63,768 nt of DNA from Peptococcaceae bacterium (lineage in GTDB: Bacteria > Bacillota > Peptococcia > Peptococcales > Peptococcaceae): assembly GCA_017399005.1 (NCBI GenBank), contig JAFQEO010000037.1:1-63768 (forward strand), given 5' to 3'. This document shows positions 42,506 to 50,149 of this stretch, piece by piece. Numbering within the stretch: position 1 is the stretch's first letter; each line of letters starts with the position of its first letter. The translations under genes were made by a program, and so were the position numbers. The notes beneath the pieces were generated by a model. That model did not search any database. It saw nothing but the letters and a program-made list of their open reading frames with translations, and was not told where the DNA came from.

Positions 42506-43849
42506 TTACAGTTCAGCCTGTGTGCCTTCCCCAGCTTCCCTGCGAAGCGGCAGTATAATATGAACTGTAAACAGCCGTTCTTTATACTGTAACGTGCATG
42601 TACCATTGTACTTCTCGGTAATCTGCCGGATAATCTGCAATCCAAAGCCATGCAAAGCTTTATCTGTTTTGCTGGTTTCTACGGTGTTATCCGCAATTTT
42701 TACATCACAGGCAGTGGTATTCCGCACTTGAATGTATAAATGGTGCCTGTCCTGTGTGATGGAACACCATATTTTTCGCTGCGATGGCTCCGCAATCTGT
42801 TCTACTGCTTCTAATGCATTGCTCAGGGCATTGGAACAGATAGAAGCCAGGTCGTCCATAGAAATCAGTATTTGCTGCAGATTTGCCGATACATAACTCT
42901 GAAACTCAGCCTGCATTGCTTTTGCCTGTTCCTCCCGGATTGTTAAAATGGTATCCAGCAGTGGATGACCTGTTTCAACGACTGAAGTGGCAGCCAGCTG
43001 GTCACCCTGAAGCTGTGCATATTGCAGAGCTTCATCGGTATGACCGTTTTTAATAAGCCCTGCAATTGTATTCATGCTGTGTTTCATATCATGGCGTAAA
43101 TGCTGAAAATTCTGATGCTTTTCCAGCAGAATTTTATGATACTGCTGCTCCTGTTCCAGCTGATTACGTAGAAGTTCCAGCTGCTGTTTGTTCTGAATAC
43201 TTCGCAAAAGCCCGTCAAAGAAAAAGAAAAACGCTACAGTAAAGCCGGTTAAAATAAGTGTGGGAAATGTAGTAATCAGGTTGATGGCACCTGAATCCAG
43301 CACAAAAAATTCTATCTGATGAATTACAAACAGCATAGAGGCCGGAAAAATAAACAGAATCGAAAAATATAACGGAATCTCGATATCGTGCTTTCTTATA
43401 TACCAGTAATCTTTTGCGTTGGCCAGAAGCCGCACAATTAACAGAATAGTCAGATTGGAGAGCACAACACCGGTAAAATAATATACATTACGCCCTGCCT
43501 GGCCATATACAAGCGCCGCCTGCCTCATTGGTTCAAGAATCACCACATAACAGCCTTCCACCATTATCCCGACTGTCTGAAACAGAAAGGGTACAAACAG
43601 TTTTACAAACAACTGCCCCTCATAGCACATAGCCAGAATCAGAATCACTGCATAATAGCCAGTAGTCTGCACCATATCCGGTATGGCAAACCACGACAGA
43701 CAAAACGAAACCACGCCAAGCGCTGCATATACGGCAAGCATAATTGCAGAGGAAAACTTTTCTTTTCCAAAAAAGTGACGGAAGAAGAAAAAATATATAA
43801 TCAGTTCCAGAACAATTGCCAGTGCATCAATTGCCATTGCTGCCATCAT
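42506..43849 (-). CDS. GHKL sensor histidine kinase (AgrC-like)
   Basis: 447 residues. About 6-7 membrane segments up to residue 215, the peptide-sensing type. Coiled-coil about 216-245, then HLRHDMKHSMNTIAGLIKNG with the phospho-acceptor His253. ATPase region with SNALSNALEAVE (N box, about 340-351) and DKALHGFGLQII (G box). Start follows AAAGGAG. Seven bases after the LytTR gene, forming one operon. Kinases of this class read secreted peptides in agr, fsr or blp-type systems. No agrB/agrD pair is present in the window, so the ligand is unknown. Confidence 0.88.
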   Translation of the reverse strand: MMAAMAIDALAIVLELIIYFFFFRHFFGKEKFSSAIMLAVYAALGVVSFCLSWFAIPDMVQTTGYYAVILILAMCYEGQLFVKLFVPFLFQTVGIMVEGCYVVILEPMRQAALVYGQAGRNVYYFTGVVLSNLTILLIVRLLANAKDYWYIRKHDIEIPLYFSILFIFPASMLFVIHQIEFFVLDSGAINLITTFPTLILTGFTVAFFFFFDGLLRSIQNKQQLELLRNQLEQEQQYHKILLEKHQNFQHLRHDMKHSMNTIAGLIKNGHTDEALQYAQLQGDQLAATSVVETGHPLLDTILTIREEQAKAMQAEFQSYVSANLQQILISMDDLASICSNALSNALEAVEQIAEPSQRKIWCSITQDRHHLYIQVRNTTACDVKIADNTVETSKTDKALHGFGLQIIRQITEKYNGTCTLQYKERLFTVHIILPLRREAGEGTQAEL

Positions 43850-43855
43850 ATATTA

Positions 43856-44602
43856 TCAGCTCCTTTGCATCTGCAGCCACTGGTGATACTGCTGCCGTGT
43901 CTGCTGTATTCTGCCCTTGCTTACCGGAATTCTGAGAAGCTCGCCAGGCCTCTGCGGGTCTGGAATGTTCAGAATGACATCCTGCCCTTTCAGCAGTTCA
44001 ATATAGCGGGCGTTTACCAGATATCCATGATGACAGCGCAAAAAACCGTATGCTTTCAGCCGCTGTTCCTCCTTCCCGATTTGCCCGACCACTTCGTATA
44101 TCCCGTTCTGGCAGTGATAAATCTTCAAATATCGCAACGATGACTCGATATACACAATCTCGCTGACTGGAAAACAGATTGTCTCACCTTTTTGTGTTAT
44201 GGTGTACATCTCTCTGGAACGGTGAAACCGCTCGTAAAAGCGGTCTAGTTCCTCAAAGAAAATCTGTTCATCAAAAGGTTTTGTTAAAAACTGAAACACA
44301 TTAAGCCGGTGGGAATAAATAAAATATTTTGTATGCGATGAAATAAACATAATAGTGATATCCGGATGTTTCTGCTGCATCATCGGCACCATATCAATGC
44401 CCGACTTCTCACCCAGTTCAATATCCAGAAACAGTAAATCAATCGAATCGCTGTATTCCATTAACGATTCACCATCGGCAAAACTGTTAAAATACATCTG
44501 CTCCTGCGGATGCTGCCGGTTATATGCCAGCAGCAGGTCGTACACCCGCTTATGAATATTTATGTCGTCGTCACATACTACAATTCTTGGAATCTGCTCC
44601 AT
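43856..44602 (-). CDS. LytTR-family response regulator (AgrA-like)
   Basis: 248 residues from the ATG at 44602 (MEQIPRIVVCDDD) behind GAAGGCGG; the longer reading enters the promoter. Receiver domain about 5-130 with acidic cluster CDDD, phospho-acceptor Asp in LLFLDIELG and Lys in FLTKPFDEQ. LytTR DNA-binding domain about 145-245 (VSEIVYIESSLRYLKIYHCQ, GFLRCHHGYLVNARYIELL). Its own promoter carries the same paired repeats as three effector promoters, so it is probably an autoregulated activator of all four. Confidence 0.9.
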   Translation of the reverse strand: MEQIPRIVVCDDDINIHKRVYDLLLAYNRQHPQEQMYFNSFADGESLMEYSDSIDLLFLDIELGEKSGIDMVPMMQQKHPDITIMFISSHTKYFIYSHRLNVFQFLTKPFDEQIFFEELDRFYERFHRSREMYTITQKGETICFPVSEIVYIESSLRYLKIYHCQNGIYEVVGQIGKEEQRLKAYGFLRCHHGYLVNARYIELLKGQDVILNIPDPQRPGELLRIPVSKGRIQQTRQQYHQWLQMQRS

Positions 44603-44630
44603 GATGCCCACCGCCTTCGAAGTTTTGCTC

Positions 44631-44701
44631 ATTATATAAAATATTCTATACATTTACAATAGCAATGTCATAACTAACCCATCCGGTGTCATAACTGGAC
44701 G
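44631..44701 (-). promoter_or_regulatory. LytTR-type promoter D (autoregulatory)
   Basis: CATAACTAACCC (44669-44680) and CATAACTGGACG (44690-44701), 21-bp period, 9 bases to -35 TTGTAA (44654-44659), 17 bases to -10 TATAAT (44631-44636). Unlike A-C it has a consensus -10 and no AGAAAGCTTTCT, fitting a basal, positively autoregulated promoter. Confidence 0.85.
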
Positions 44702-44735
44702 AAAAATGCCCTTATTAATCTGTAAATAAAATACA

Positions 44736-44751
44736 CATACCATGTGGTATG
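44736..44751. promoter_or_regulatory. 16-bp perfect palindrome
   Basis: CATACCATGTGGTATG lies between the divergent LytTR gene and the toxin locus. Possible operator; no binding protein assigned. Confidence 0.35.
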
Positions 44752-44824
44752 CGCTAAACCAATTCCCAATAAATAACTTTTATAGAACTGCTCTTCTATT
44801 TCGACAAGGTTCGCACGAGCTTTG

Positions 44825-44833
44825 TGCTATACT
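44825..44833 (+). promoter_or_regulatory. Extended -10 promoter of the type I toxin
   Basis: TGCTATACT (TG-n-TATACT). No good -35 at normal spacing; TCGACA lies 21 bases before. The expected transcript starts near 44840 and leads to the toxin ORF. Confidence 0.5.
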
Positions 44834-44883
44834 CCTCTCTGTTGTCGTTTCCCTTATTCTGGAACAGGAAGGAGGTGAATGGC

Positions 44884-44967
44884 ATGGAATTAATTATTGC
44901 TTATGCAATCTCCGTTGCGGCCAGCATTACTGCAAATTTTATTTGCCTGTGGCTGAACCGCAAATGA
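44884..44967 (+). CDS. Type I toxin-like 27-residue membrane peptide
   Basis: ATG behind a perfect GGAGGTGA with 6-base spacing. The peptide is acidic at residue 2, then one hydrophobic helix (LIIAYAISVAASITANFI), then a basic tail ending LWLNRK. This is the form of Fst/holin-like membrane toxins. An antisense RNA with its own promoter starts downstream on the other strand and carries a copy of the toxin start region, as in par-type toxin/antitoxin loci. Confidence 0.75.
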   Translation: MELIIAYAISVAASITANFICLWLNRK

Positions 44968-45007
44968 GAGCGGCAGCAAAAAGACATTACAGATAATGAC
45001 ATAAAAG

Positions 45008-45039
45008 AAAAAGCAGCGGATGGCCGTCCGCTGCTTTTT
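45008..45039. terminator. Shared bidirectional terminator
   Basis: AAAAAGCAGCGGA-TGGCCG-TCCGCTGCTTTTT, with A and T runs on both sides. It ends both the toxin mRNA (plus) and the antisense RNA (minus). Confidence 0.85.
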
Positions 45040-45092
45040 CTTTGCATTCATTTTCCTTAAAGGCATGGAAAACTATTGCATTCAATCTCCGT
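45008..45092 (-). ncRNA. Antisense RNA antitoxin (par/RNAII-like)
   Basis: Predicted from a promoter at 45099-45127 and the hairpin terminator at 45008-45039. The RNA contains ACGGAGATTG, complementary to CAATCTCCGT within the toxin ORF (44906-44915), and the complement of GGCATGGAA at the toxin start codon. The direct repeats (44881-44915 and 45063-45092, plus strand) are how par-type antisense RNAs pair with toxin mRNA. Confidence 0.7.
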
Positions 45093-45098
45093 GCCTTT

Positions 45099-45127
45099 AC
45101 TATACCACATAGCAACGGCATTTTCAA
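45099..45127 (-). promoter_or_regulatory. Promoter of the antisense RNA
   Basis: Minus strand TTGAAA (45122-45127), 17 bases, TATAGT (45099-45104). Near consensus, so strong constitutive expression is expected. Confidence 0.7.
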
Positions 45128-45571
45128 GTATATTCCAGAAAACAGTTTTATATACATACCCTCTCCGTCTGCAGCGCAAGGTTTCGGTCGTGCAGTGCAG
45201 AAAGCTGCTGAATAGCTTCCATTACAAAGCAATCCGTTATTTCAACTAACGGCATAGTTTCTGAAATAAGAAATTGAAAATTAATTTTTATTTCAATATC
45301 TGCTGTACTTTCTAAAATAAGGACTGATTTTCAGATGTGTTATTTCAGATTGCAATGTTCTGTTTTAAAATTCCCGGTATAAAACTACCCTTTCACATCT
45401 GACACCCCTATTTAATTCTACAAACGCTTATATATTATATATATTATTATAAAAACATGTTTTAAACATTATAAAACATGGAAAAACCTTAAATACATAA
45501 TAAACATTGGGCGCAAGCGAAGCTGAGAGGGCATAATCTTCTTTATTTTAATCATAAGTTTTCTTTAGTCA
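45128..45571. other. AT-rich intergenic stretch, no gene seen
   Basis: No convincing ORF. Contains AT-rich runs (TATATATTATATATATT-like near 45430-45450) and weak AAATTG/TTTCAA repeats. It separates the minus-strand LytTR region from the plus-strand phage-derived block and may be the boundary of an insertion. Confidence 0.5.
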
Positions 45572-45603
45572 AAGCAGGACTTCCAGCATTTCAGGCAGGA
45601 CTT
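45572..45603. promoter_or_regulatory. AGCAGGACTT boxes upstream of the replication-like gene
   Basis: AAGCAGGACTT (45572-45582) and GGCAGGACTT (45594-45603), 22 bases apart, in front of the promoter at 45662. The same box family recurs at 47655-47795, so one DNA-binding protein may control both units. Confidence 0.55.
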
Positions 45604-45661
45604 TCAACATATCGGTTCCTTTTTTCGACAAATTGTAAAAATAAATTGCAAAAAACAATAT

Positions 45662-45690
45662 TTGACAAATTTCATTTCCAGTTGTATATT
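45662..45690 (+). promoter_or_regulatory. Promoter of the replication-like gene
   Basis: TTGACA (45662-45667), 17 bases, TATATT (45685-45690). Near-perfect. The transcript has a 60-70 base leader. Confidence 0.8.
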
Positions 45691-45762
45691 GTGCTGGAAG
45701 GAACTTCTATGCATAGTAAACTTCACCCAGTTTTACAAATCCACCGGAAGGAGAGATACTTC

Positions 45763-46764
45763 ATGACAGCAGCCACTATTTACAGAGATTTTAACCGTTC
45801 CGCCATTGCCAGCAATCTGAGCGGCCGTCAGATGCAGCTCTGGCTCAAATTATACGAGTTTCTGCACAGTTACCGCCGTCAGGATGTGCAGCTGTATACA
45901 CCAATGCTGCTGGATATGCTGAACATCAGCCTCAGCCAGTTCCGCCGTGCACGGCAGGGGCTGATTGAGGCAGGGTTTCTCTCCATCCGGCAGGATAGCC
46001 AGCAGCACACCAGCTATACACTGCTGTTAAACGGCAGAGCCATTTCGTTTGTGCCGGAGAAATCCTGCGGGACGTCGGGGGCGCCGTCCCCTACGGGAAT
46101 CGAAACCGTATGTGCAACGGAAAATCACGGGACGGGAAACCCGTCCCCTACGGGTATCAAAACCCCGAATCCGGTCTATGCGGGTACCGAAACCGTATGT
46201 GCAACAAAAAATCCCGGGACGGGAAACCCGTCCCCTACGGGCATCAAAACCTCAAATCCGGTCCATGCGGGTACCGAAACCGTATGTGAAATGGAAAATC
46301 ACGGGACGGGAAACCTGTCCCCTACCGTAGGGGCGGGGTCTCCCCGCCCGTATGCACAGGCAGAATGTTCCCGCCCGCAGTATCCGTCTGGCGATATTAT
46401 GTTAAACGGCGGGTATCAGGCGGATTTGCAGGAATTTTTCCGCAGTTTTCCGGATACTGCCCTGTCGGGCTGGCTGCAGCAGTGGGCAGATATGCGCCGT
46501 AAAAACGGCTGGACACTGACTCGCTGGGGGCTTACCGCCCTGCTGGACAAGCTCCAGTCGCTTTCCGGCGGCAATCTGCAAACCATGGCGGCCATTGTGA
46601 AGCAGTCGGTATCCCGGCGGTGGAAAGGCTTTTATCCGTTAAAGGCCGAGCGCAAACCAAGCGGCGAAAAGCTGCTTCGTATGGAACAGCAGCAGCGCAG
46701 CCGCCAGCCGATACACCAGAAGTTTAAACCGGAACAGCGGGATTTATCGTTTTTAGAGCGCTGA
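45763..46764 (+). CDS. Phage-type replisome-organiser/DnaD-like protein
   Basis: 333 residues from the ATG at 45763, chosen by GGAAGGAGAG. An upstream frame extension includes the promoter, so it is not used. N-terminal winged helix about 1-90 (NLSGRQMQLWLKLYEFLHSY, NISLSQFRRARQGLIEAGFL). C-terminal DnaD-like part about 215-300 (FFRSFPDTALSGWLQQW, MAAIVKQSVSRRWKGFYPLK). Between them about 100 residues come from in-frame GC-rich palindromic repeats. It probably helps load helicase or acts as a replication initiator of a mobile element. No other replication gene is next to it. Confidence 0.6.
   Translation: MTAATIYRDFNRSAIASNLSGRQMQLWLKLYEFLHSYRRQDVQLYTPMLLDMLNISLSQFRRARQGLIEAGFLSIRQDSQQHTSYTLLLNGRAISFVPEKSCGTSGAPSPTGIETVCATENHGTGNPSPTGIKTPNPVYAGTETVCATKNPGTGNPSPTGIKTSNPVHAGTETVCEMENHGTGNLSPTVGAGSPRPYAQAECSRPQYPSGDIMLNGGYQADLQEFFRSFPDTALSGWLQQWADMRRKNGWTLTRWGLTALLDKLQSLSGGNLQTMAAIVKQSVSRRWKGFYPLKAERKPSGEKLLRMEQQQRSRQPIHQKFKPEQRDLSFLER
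46060..46350 (+). repeat. 87-nt tandem repeats with GC-rich palindromes inside a CDS
   Basis: Units start at 46105, 46192 and 46279 (87-nt period, 29 codons). Each holds GGGACGGGAAACCCGTCCC-type hairpins. The last ends in a longer one (GGGGCGGGGTCTCCCCGCCC). A related palindrome stands alone at 48162-48179. Looks like a REP-type element that has entered and multiplied in frame. Confidence 0.8.
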
Positions 46765-46846
46765 TTCCCTCATTTTATAAACATTTACGCATTTAACATC
46801 TACCATACAATTACCCTGCAACTACCATACAACGGAGGTATATACT

Positions 46847-47422
46847 ATGACTCATTCTCAAACCTGCAACTTACACAAAGAACCTGCTGACTCCACACAG
46901 AAAAGCCACAAGTTACAGCTTCTGGCATGGGATAACATCTGCATGCTGGAGCCGGTGTATCTGCCGGACGGCACCAACGGCTGCCGTGTGCATTATGATA
47001 ACGGCACATTTGAGGATATCAGCTGCCGCTTGAATCTGGTGCTGGATACCTGGGCAAAAGAAGAACTCACCAGCGTGGAACTTGCAAAAGAACTGAGCCG
47101 CGCATGGCTGGCCAGTAGGGTGAAGCTGCGGCTTCCGCTGCCCTTCCACCCGGATTTATGCCTGGCACCGGTAAAATGCCGCCGTCGGCAGCGCCATAAC
47201 GACTGCGCCAGCGGCTATGTGGTGCTGCACAAGGTACGCACAGTAAATATAAAAGCAGGAGGCGGCAGCTATATCTATTTTAACGGCAGACCTCGCCCGG
47301 TTCCGGTACTGGAAAGCCGCCGCTCCATTCTGGAAAATCTGGCCTATGGCCGCATGGTTGCCGAAGCATATCGCAAAGCCCATGTGCGTGCTGTATCGGA
47401 AACCTTCCATATGCTGTATTAG
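46847..47422 (+). CDS. Unrecognised protein, weak ComK-like pattern
   Basis: 191 residues, start behind CGGAGG. N-terminal EPVYLPDGTNGCRVHYDNG, central RLPLPFHPDLCLAPVKCRRR and NDCASGYVVLHKV, then YIYFNGRPRPVPVLESRRSI and a helical C-terminus. Length and order of elements recall ComK (about 190 residues, with a strand-rich middle and a late SY/R...L segment), but the resemblance is weak and by eye. It could be a transcription factor for the following lysis unit, perhaps binding the AGCAGGA boxes. Confidence 0.35.
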   Translation: MTHSQTCNLHKEPADSTQKSHKLQLLAWDNICMLEPVYLPDGTNGCRVHYDNGTFEDISCRLNLVLDTWAKEELTSVELAKELSRAWLASRVKLRLPLPFHPDLCLAPVKCRRRQRHNDCASGYVVLHKVRTVNIKAGGGSYIYFNGRPRPVPVLESRRSILENLAYGRMVAEAYRKAHVRAVSETFHMLY

Positions 47423-47654
47423 CCCGCTGGTGACAAGGGGTTCTGTTTCTCATGCTGTATTCGATAATGTTTTTTCTAATATTTTATTCTATGGTTCTGT
47501 TATTCTGCTGCAAGGCGGCGCAATCCGCTTCTGCAGCAGTTTTTTTATGCAGTTTTTTATGCGCTTTTTACCGGTTTACGGGCTGCAGGCAGGCGGTTCC
47601 GGCAGATGGTTTATGAAAAACGTTTGATTTTTTATAAAATTTTTATAAAAAAAT

Positions 47655-47824
47655 AAGTCCTGCCCTGCCTCAACCCTACTGGTTGACACAAAAAAATTTT
47701 TCCAATGTAGGACTTCTGCACAAAAAGCAGGAGAACCAGCAAAAAAGCAGGAGATATGACGTCGTAAGTCCTGCTTTCTGTTCAATCTCCTGCTTTGAGA
47801 GGTTCTGCCCTCCTGCGGTATAAT
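47655..47824 (+). promoter_or_regulatory. AGCAGGA-box cluster and promoter of the lysis unit
   Basis: At least five boxes: 47655-47663, 47725-47734 and 47745-47755 (AAGCAGGAGAT), then inverted 47766-47776 (AAGTCCTGCTT) and 47785-47795 (ATCTCCTGCTT). They are followed by a promoter TTGAGA (47795-47800), 18 bases, TATAAT (47819-47824). The remainder of 47423-47939 has no gene. Crowding of boxes against the -35 suggests repressor or activator control of the holin/endolysin genes. Confidence 0.65.
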
Positions 47825-47939
47825 CATATCAGGGTAAGGGCCTACCCTGAAATACACTGTCATGACAGACACATGCACAATCGATACAAATCGATACAAA
47901 TCAACACAAAACGAAACAAACAAAAAGGAGATTGATACT

Positions 47940-48137
47940 ATGGCAGTAAGCAACAGTACAAAAGCACAGATTATCAGCAGAGTTGATGAGAACAAAACAA
48001 AAACAACCACATTACCAAATGTAAATCCCGATGCAGCCGATACCGATGTGGCAGCATGCATGAACCAGTATGCCGGGCTGATGCCGCATCCGGCAGAAGA
48101 GCTCCGCATCGTACAGACCAGAGTGGTCATTGAGTAG
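47940..48137 (+). CDS. DUF1659-like small protein
   Basis: 65 residues from the ATG at 47940 behind AAAAAGGAGA. LPNVNPDAADTDVAACMNQYAGL is the DUF1659 pattern (N-V-x-P-D-A-x-D-x-D...AGL). In Bacillota this family is commonly next to DUF2922 and near phage-type holins. Function unknown. Confidence 0.65.
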   Translation: MAVSNSTKAQIISRVDENKTKTTTLPNVNPDAADTDVAACMNQYAGLMPHPAEELRIVQTRVVIE

Positions 48138-48158
48138 TACAGAATCTGTATAACCTGC

Positions 48159-48181
48159 AGGGGCGGGGCTTCCCGCCCGCA
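48159..48181 (+). repeat. Solitary REP-like palindrome
   Basis: GGGCGGG-GCTT-CCCGCCC (48162-48179), related to the palindromes inside the replication-like gene. It lies between two small genes of one operon. Confidence 0.6.
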
Positions 48182-48213
48182 ATCTATTATGAATTTTAAA
48201 GGAGAAATAAACC

Positions 48214-48441
48214 ATGTCTGAAATTACAACAAGCCAGAAAGTAGAAGTCACATACAGCACCGATGCCGGCACCAGAGTAAAACACAGCCTGGATGCCCGT
48301 GCCGATATCACCGCCGAAGAGGTTTCCACCGCAGCGGATACCATTATCAGCAAAAATGTATTCTGCGACTCGGAAGGCAATGCCATCAGTGTGGCAGAAA
48401 GCGCCCTGCTGCGCACCATCACCGAGAAACCGCTGTTTTAA
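48214..48441 (+). CDS. DUF2922-like small protein
   Basis: 75 residues; start behind AAAGGAG. VEVTYSTDAGTRVKHSLDAR, then VSTAADTIISKNVFCDSEGN and AISVAESALLRT reproduce the DUF2922 order (I..KN.F....G..I..A..A). Usual partner of DUF1659. Function unknown, cytoplasmic. Confidence 0.65.
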   Translation: MSEITTSQKVEVTYSTDAGTRVKHSLDARADITAEEVSTAADTIISKNVFCDSEGNAISVAESALLRTITEKPLF

Positions 48442-48463
48442 GCAGCAGGAAGGACGATGCTCC

Positions 48464-48655
48464 ATGACAAAAGAGCAGATTGCCATGCTGGTTCGCACAG
48501 CGGTGCTGTTTCTGGCACTGCTGAACCAGCTGCTGCTGGTATTCGGCTATACCATTCTGCCCATATCAGAAGAAGAACTCAGTGAATTGTTATCCACCCT
48601 GCTGACGATGTTATCGGCATTGTGGGTCTGGTGGGGAGAAAACAGGACTGGGTAA
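48464..48655 (+). CDS. SPP1-type phage holin
   Basis: 63 residues from the ATG at 48464 behind AGGAAGG. First membrane segment LVRTAVLFLALLNQLLLVFG, then PISEEELSELLSTLLTMLSA and second segment ending WWGENRTG, characteristic of the SPP1/BhlB-like holin family. It permeabilises the membrane so that the endolysin coded downstream can reach the wall. 202 bases without a gene separate it from the endolysin. Confidence 0.8.
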   Translation: MTKEQIAMLVRTAVLFLALLNQLLLVFGYTILPISEEELSELLSTLLTMLSALWVWWGENRTG

Positions 48656-48857
48656 ATTTCAAGTCAGATGTCAGGAAGCACAGAACGTGTGGATCGCCTT
48701 CTGCTTTACGATGGACATTGCCGAAGATTGTTCATGGCGTGGAAGACAACGTCTTACAAAGCCGAACAATCGAGAAGATGTCCAGCATTAAACAGGAAAG
48801 GGAACACGTCTGTCCTTCCTGACACAATATCTTATAAAAACAAAGGAGACAAAGTAT

Positions 48858-49772
48858 ATGTCACGCAATTATAGAAAAGAACCTCTGCGGATTTTTATTG
48901 CCGCAGGGCACGGCGGGCCTGACCCGGGTGCGGTGAATGCAGCACTGGGGCTGACGGAGGCAGCCTGCAATCTGTCCATCGCTATGCTGATGCAGCAGGA
49001 GCTGCGCCGCCATGGTGTACAGGTAAAGCTGTCCCGCTATCAGGATGAGGAAGACCGCTTAAAAGAACAGATTGCCGAGTGCAACGCCTATAAGCCCGAC
49101 TTTGCCGTTGCCATTCACACCAATGCAGGAGGCGGCACCGGTTTTGAGGTGTACTACCAGATGGAGCCGTGGGCGAACAGCAAAATCTCACTGCAGATGG
49201 CAAACCTGTTTGACAGCAATGTATGCCGGTATTTAACCGTGCACACCCGCGGTGTAAAAACCAGCCGTAATCTGGGATGGCTCAATCAGGTAACCGCACC
49301 GTGTATTCTGGTGGAGAATTTCTTCATCGACGGTCCCCGGGCAGCCTGGTACAGTGCACCGGAACAGCTGGAAAAACTGAGCAAAGCCTATGTGCGGGCT
49401 ATTCTGGAATGTTACGGTATCCCCTATCAGCCCGACACCACCGTCACCCTGCGCTACCGCATGGTAACCGATGAACTCACCACCGCAAAAAATTGCGCCT
49501 GCCCTGCTGTGCAGATTAACGGCAATTATTATGTGCATCTGCGCCAGTTCAGCCGCAGCTTTGGCATGGCTGTCTATTACGATGAAAAAACAAAACAGAT
49601 TCTGCTGTATCCGCCGGAATATTACACCGAAAGCGAATTTCAGAGCGGTCTGTTAAAAATCAGCGATTTTGAAGACCCTGCCAGCCGGGCACTGGCCGGT
49701 ATCGGTACCGGTATCAGTATCGATGAAGCCGACAGCTGGCATTTTGATGAATACGAAGAAGAAACCCCATAA
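48858..49772 (+). CDS. N-acetylmuramoyl-L-alanine amidase (phage-type endolysin)
   Basis: 304 residues, no signal peptide. Amidase_3 domain about 10-185 with zinc ligands in AAGHGGPDPGAV (His), LTEAACNL (Glu) and AIHTNAGGGTGFEV (His), and catalytic Glu in LVENFFID. C-terminal half (RYRMVTDELTTAKNCACPAV, YVHLRQFSRSF) resembles the strand pairs of copper-amine-oxidase-like wall-binding domains. Start behind AAAGGAGAC. Cleaves the peptide stem from glycan; release depends on the holin. Confidence 0.85.
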   Translation: MSRNYRKEPLRIFIAAGHGGPDPGAVNAALGLTEAACNLSIAMLMQQELRRHGVQVKLSRYQDEEDRLKEQIAECNAYKPDFAVAIHTNAGGGTGFEVYYQMEPWANSKISLQMANLFDSNVCRYLTVHTRGVKTSRNLGWLNQVTAPCILVENFFIDGPRAAWYSAPEQLEKLSKAYVRAILECYGIPYQPDTTVTLRYRMVTDELTTAKNCACPAVQINGNYYVHLRQFSRSFGMAVYYDEKTKQILLYPPEYYTESEFQSGLLKISDFEDPASRALAGIGTGISIDEADSWHFDEYEEETP

Positions 49773-49805
49773 GAAGCAATGATACGCATAAAAGGAGATT
49801 TTACC

Positions 49806-50051
49806 ATGTTACATTTAACACCACACGAAAAAGAAACCATTTTAATGATGCCCGAGGATGAACCTTTTGCCTCTATTTCCACGTACGATGATGACCTGGA
49901 TGCCGTTTTAACCCGGTTCAGTTACGATTATCCGCATCTGTGCCAGCATCTCTACCACACCGAAGAAGGCCGCAACACCTACGCTGTGCTGCGAAGCTGC
50001 ATCACCATGATTTTCTCACCGTCCGGTTTTGTTACGCCGTGTGCAGATTAA
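49806..50051 (+). CDS. Small acidic protein at the end of the lysis unit
   Basis: 81 residues from the ATG at 49806 behind AAAGGAGA. Acidic N-terminal half (MMPEDEPFASISTYDDDLDA), then HLCQHLYHTEEGRNTYAVLR and a hydrophobic end with two Cys. Family not recognised. It is followed by a strong terminator, so it closes the operon. Confidence 0.55.
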   Translation: MLHLTPHEKETILMMPEDEPFASISTYDDDLDAVLTRFSYDYPHLCQHLYHTEEGRNTYAVLRSCITMIFSPSGFVTPCAD

Positions 50052-50076
50052 ATACACTATTTCAACAGATCGTATA

Positions 50077-50113
50077 AAAGGAGGCTGGTCGAAATAACGA
50101 CCAGCCTCCTTTA
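50077..50113 (+). terminator. Rho-independent terminator
   Basis: AAAGGAGGCTGGTCG-AAATAA-CGACCAGCCTCCTTT, 15-bp stem, then TATCTGTTTT. Confidence 0.9.
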
Positions 50114-50149
50114 TCTGTTTTGCATCTATAAACAACTATACACAACCCA

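Noticed and set aside
44987-45232. 81-codon minus-strand ORF
   Set aside because: It overlaps the shared terminator and antisense RNA promoter and has no ribosome site.
46049-46330. Plus-strand ORF of 93 codons inside the replication-like gene
   Set aside because: It is the repeat array read in another frame.
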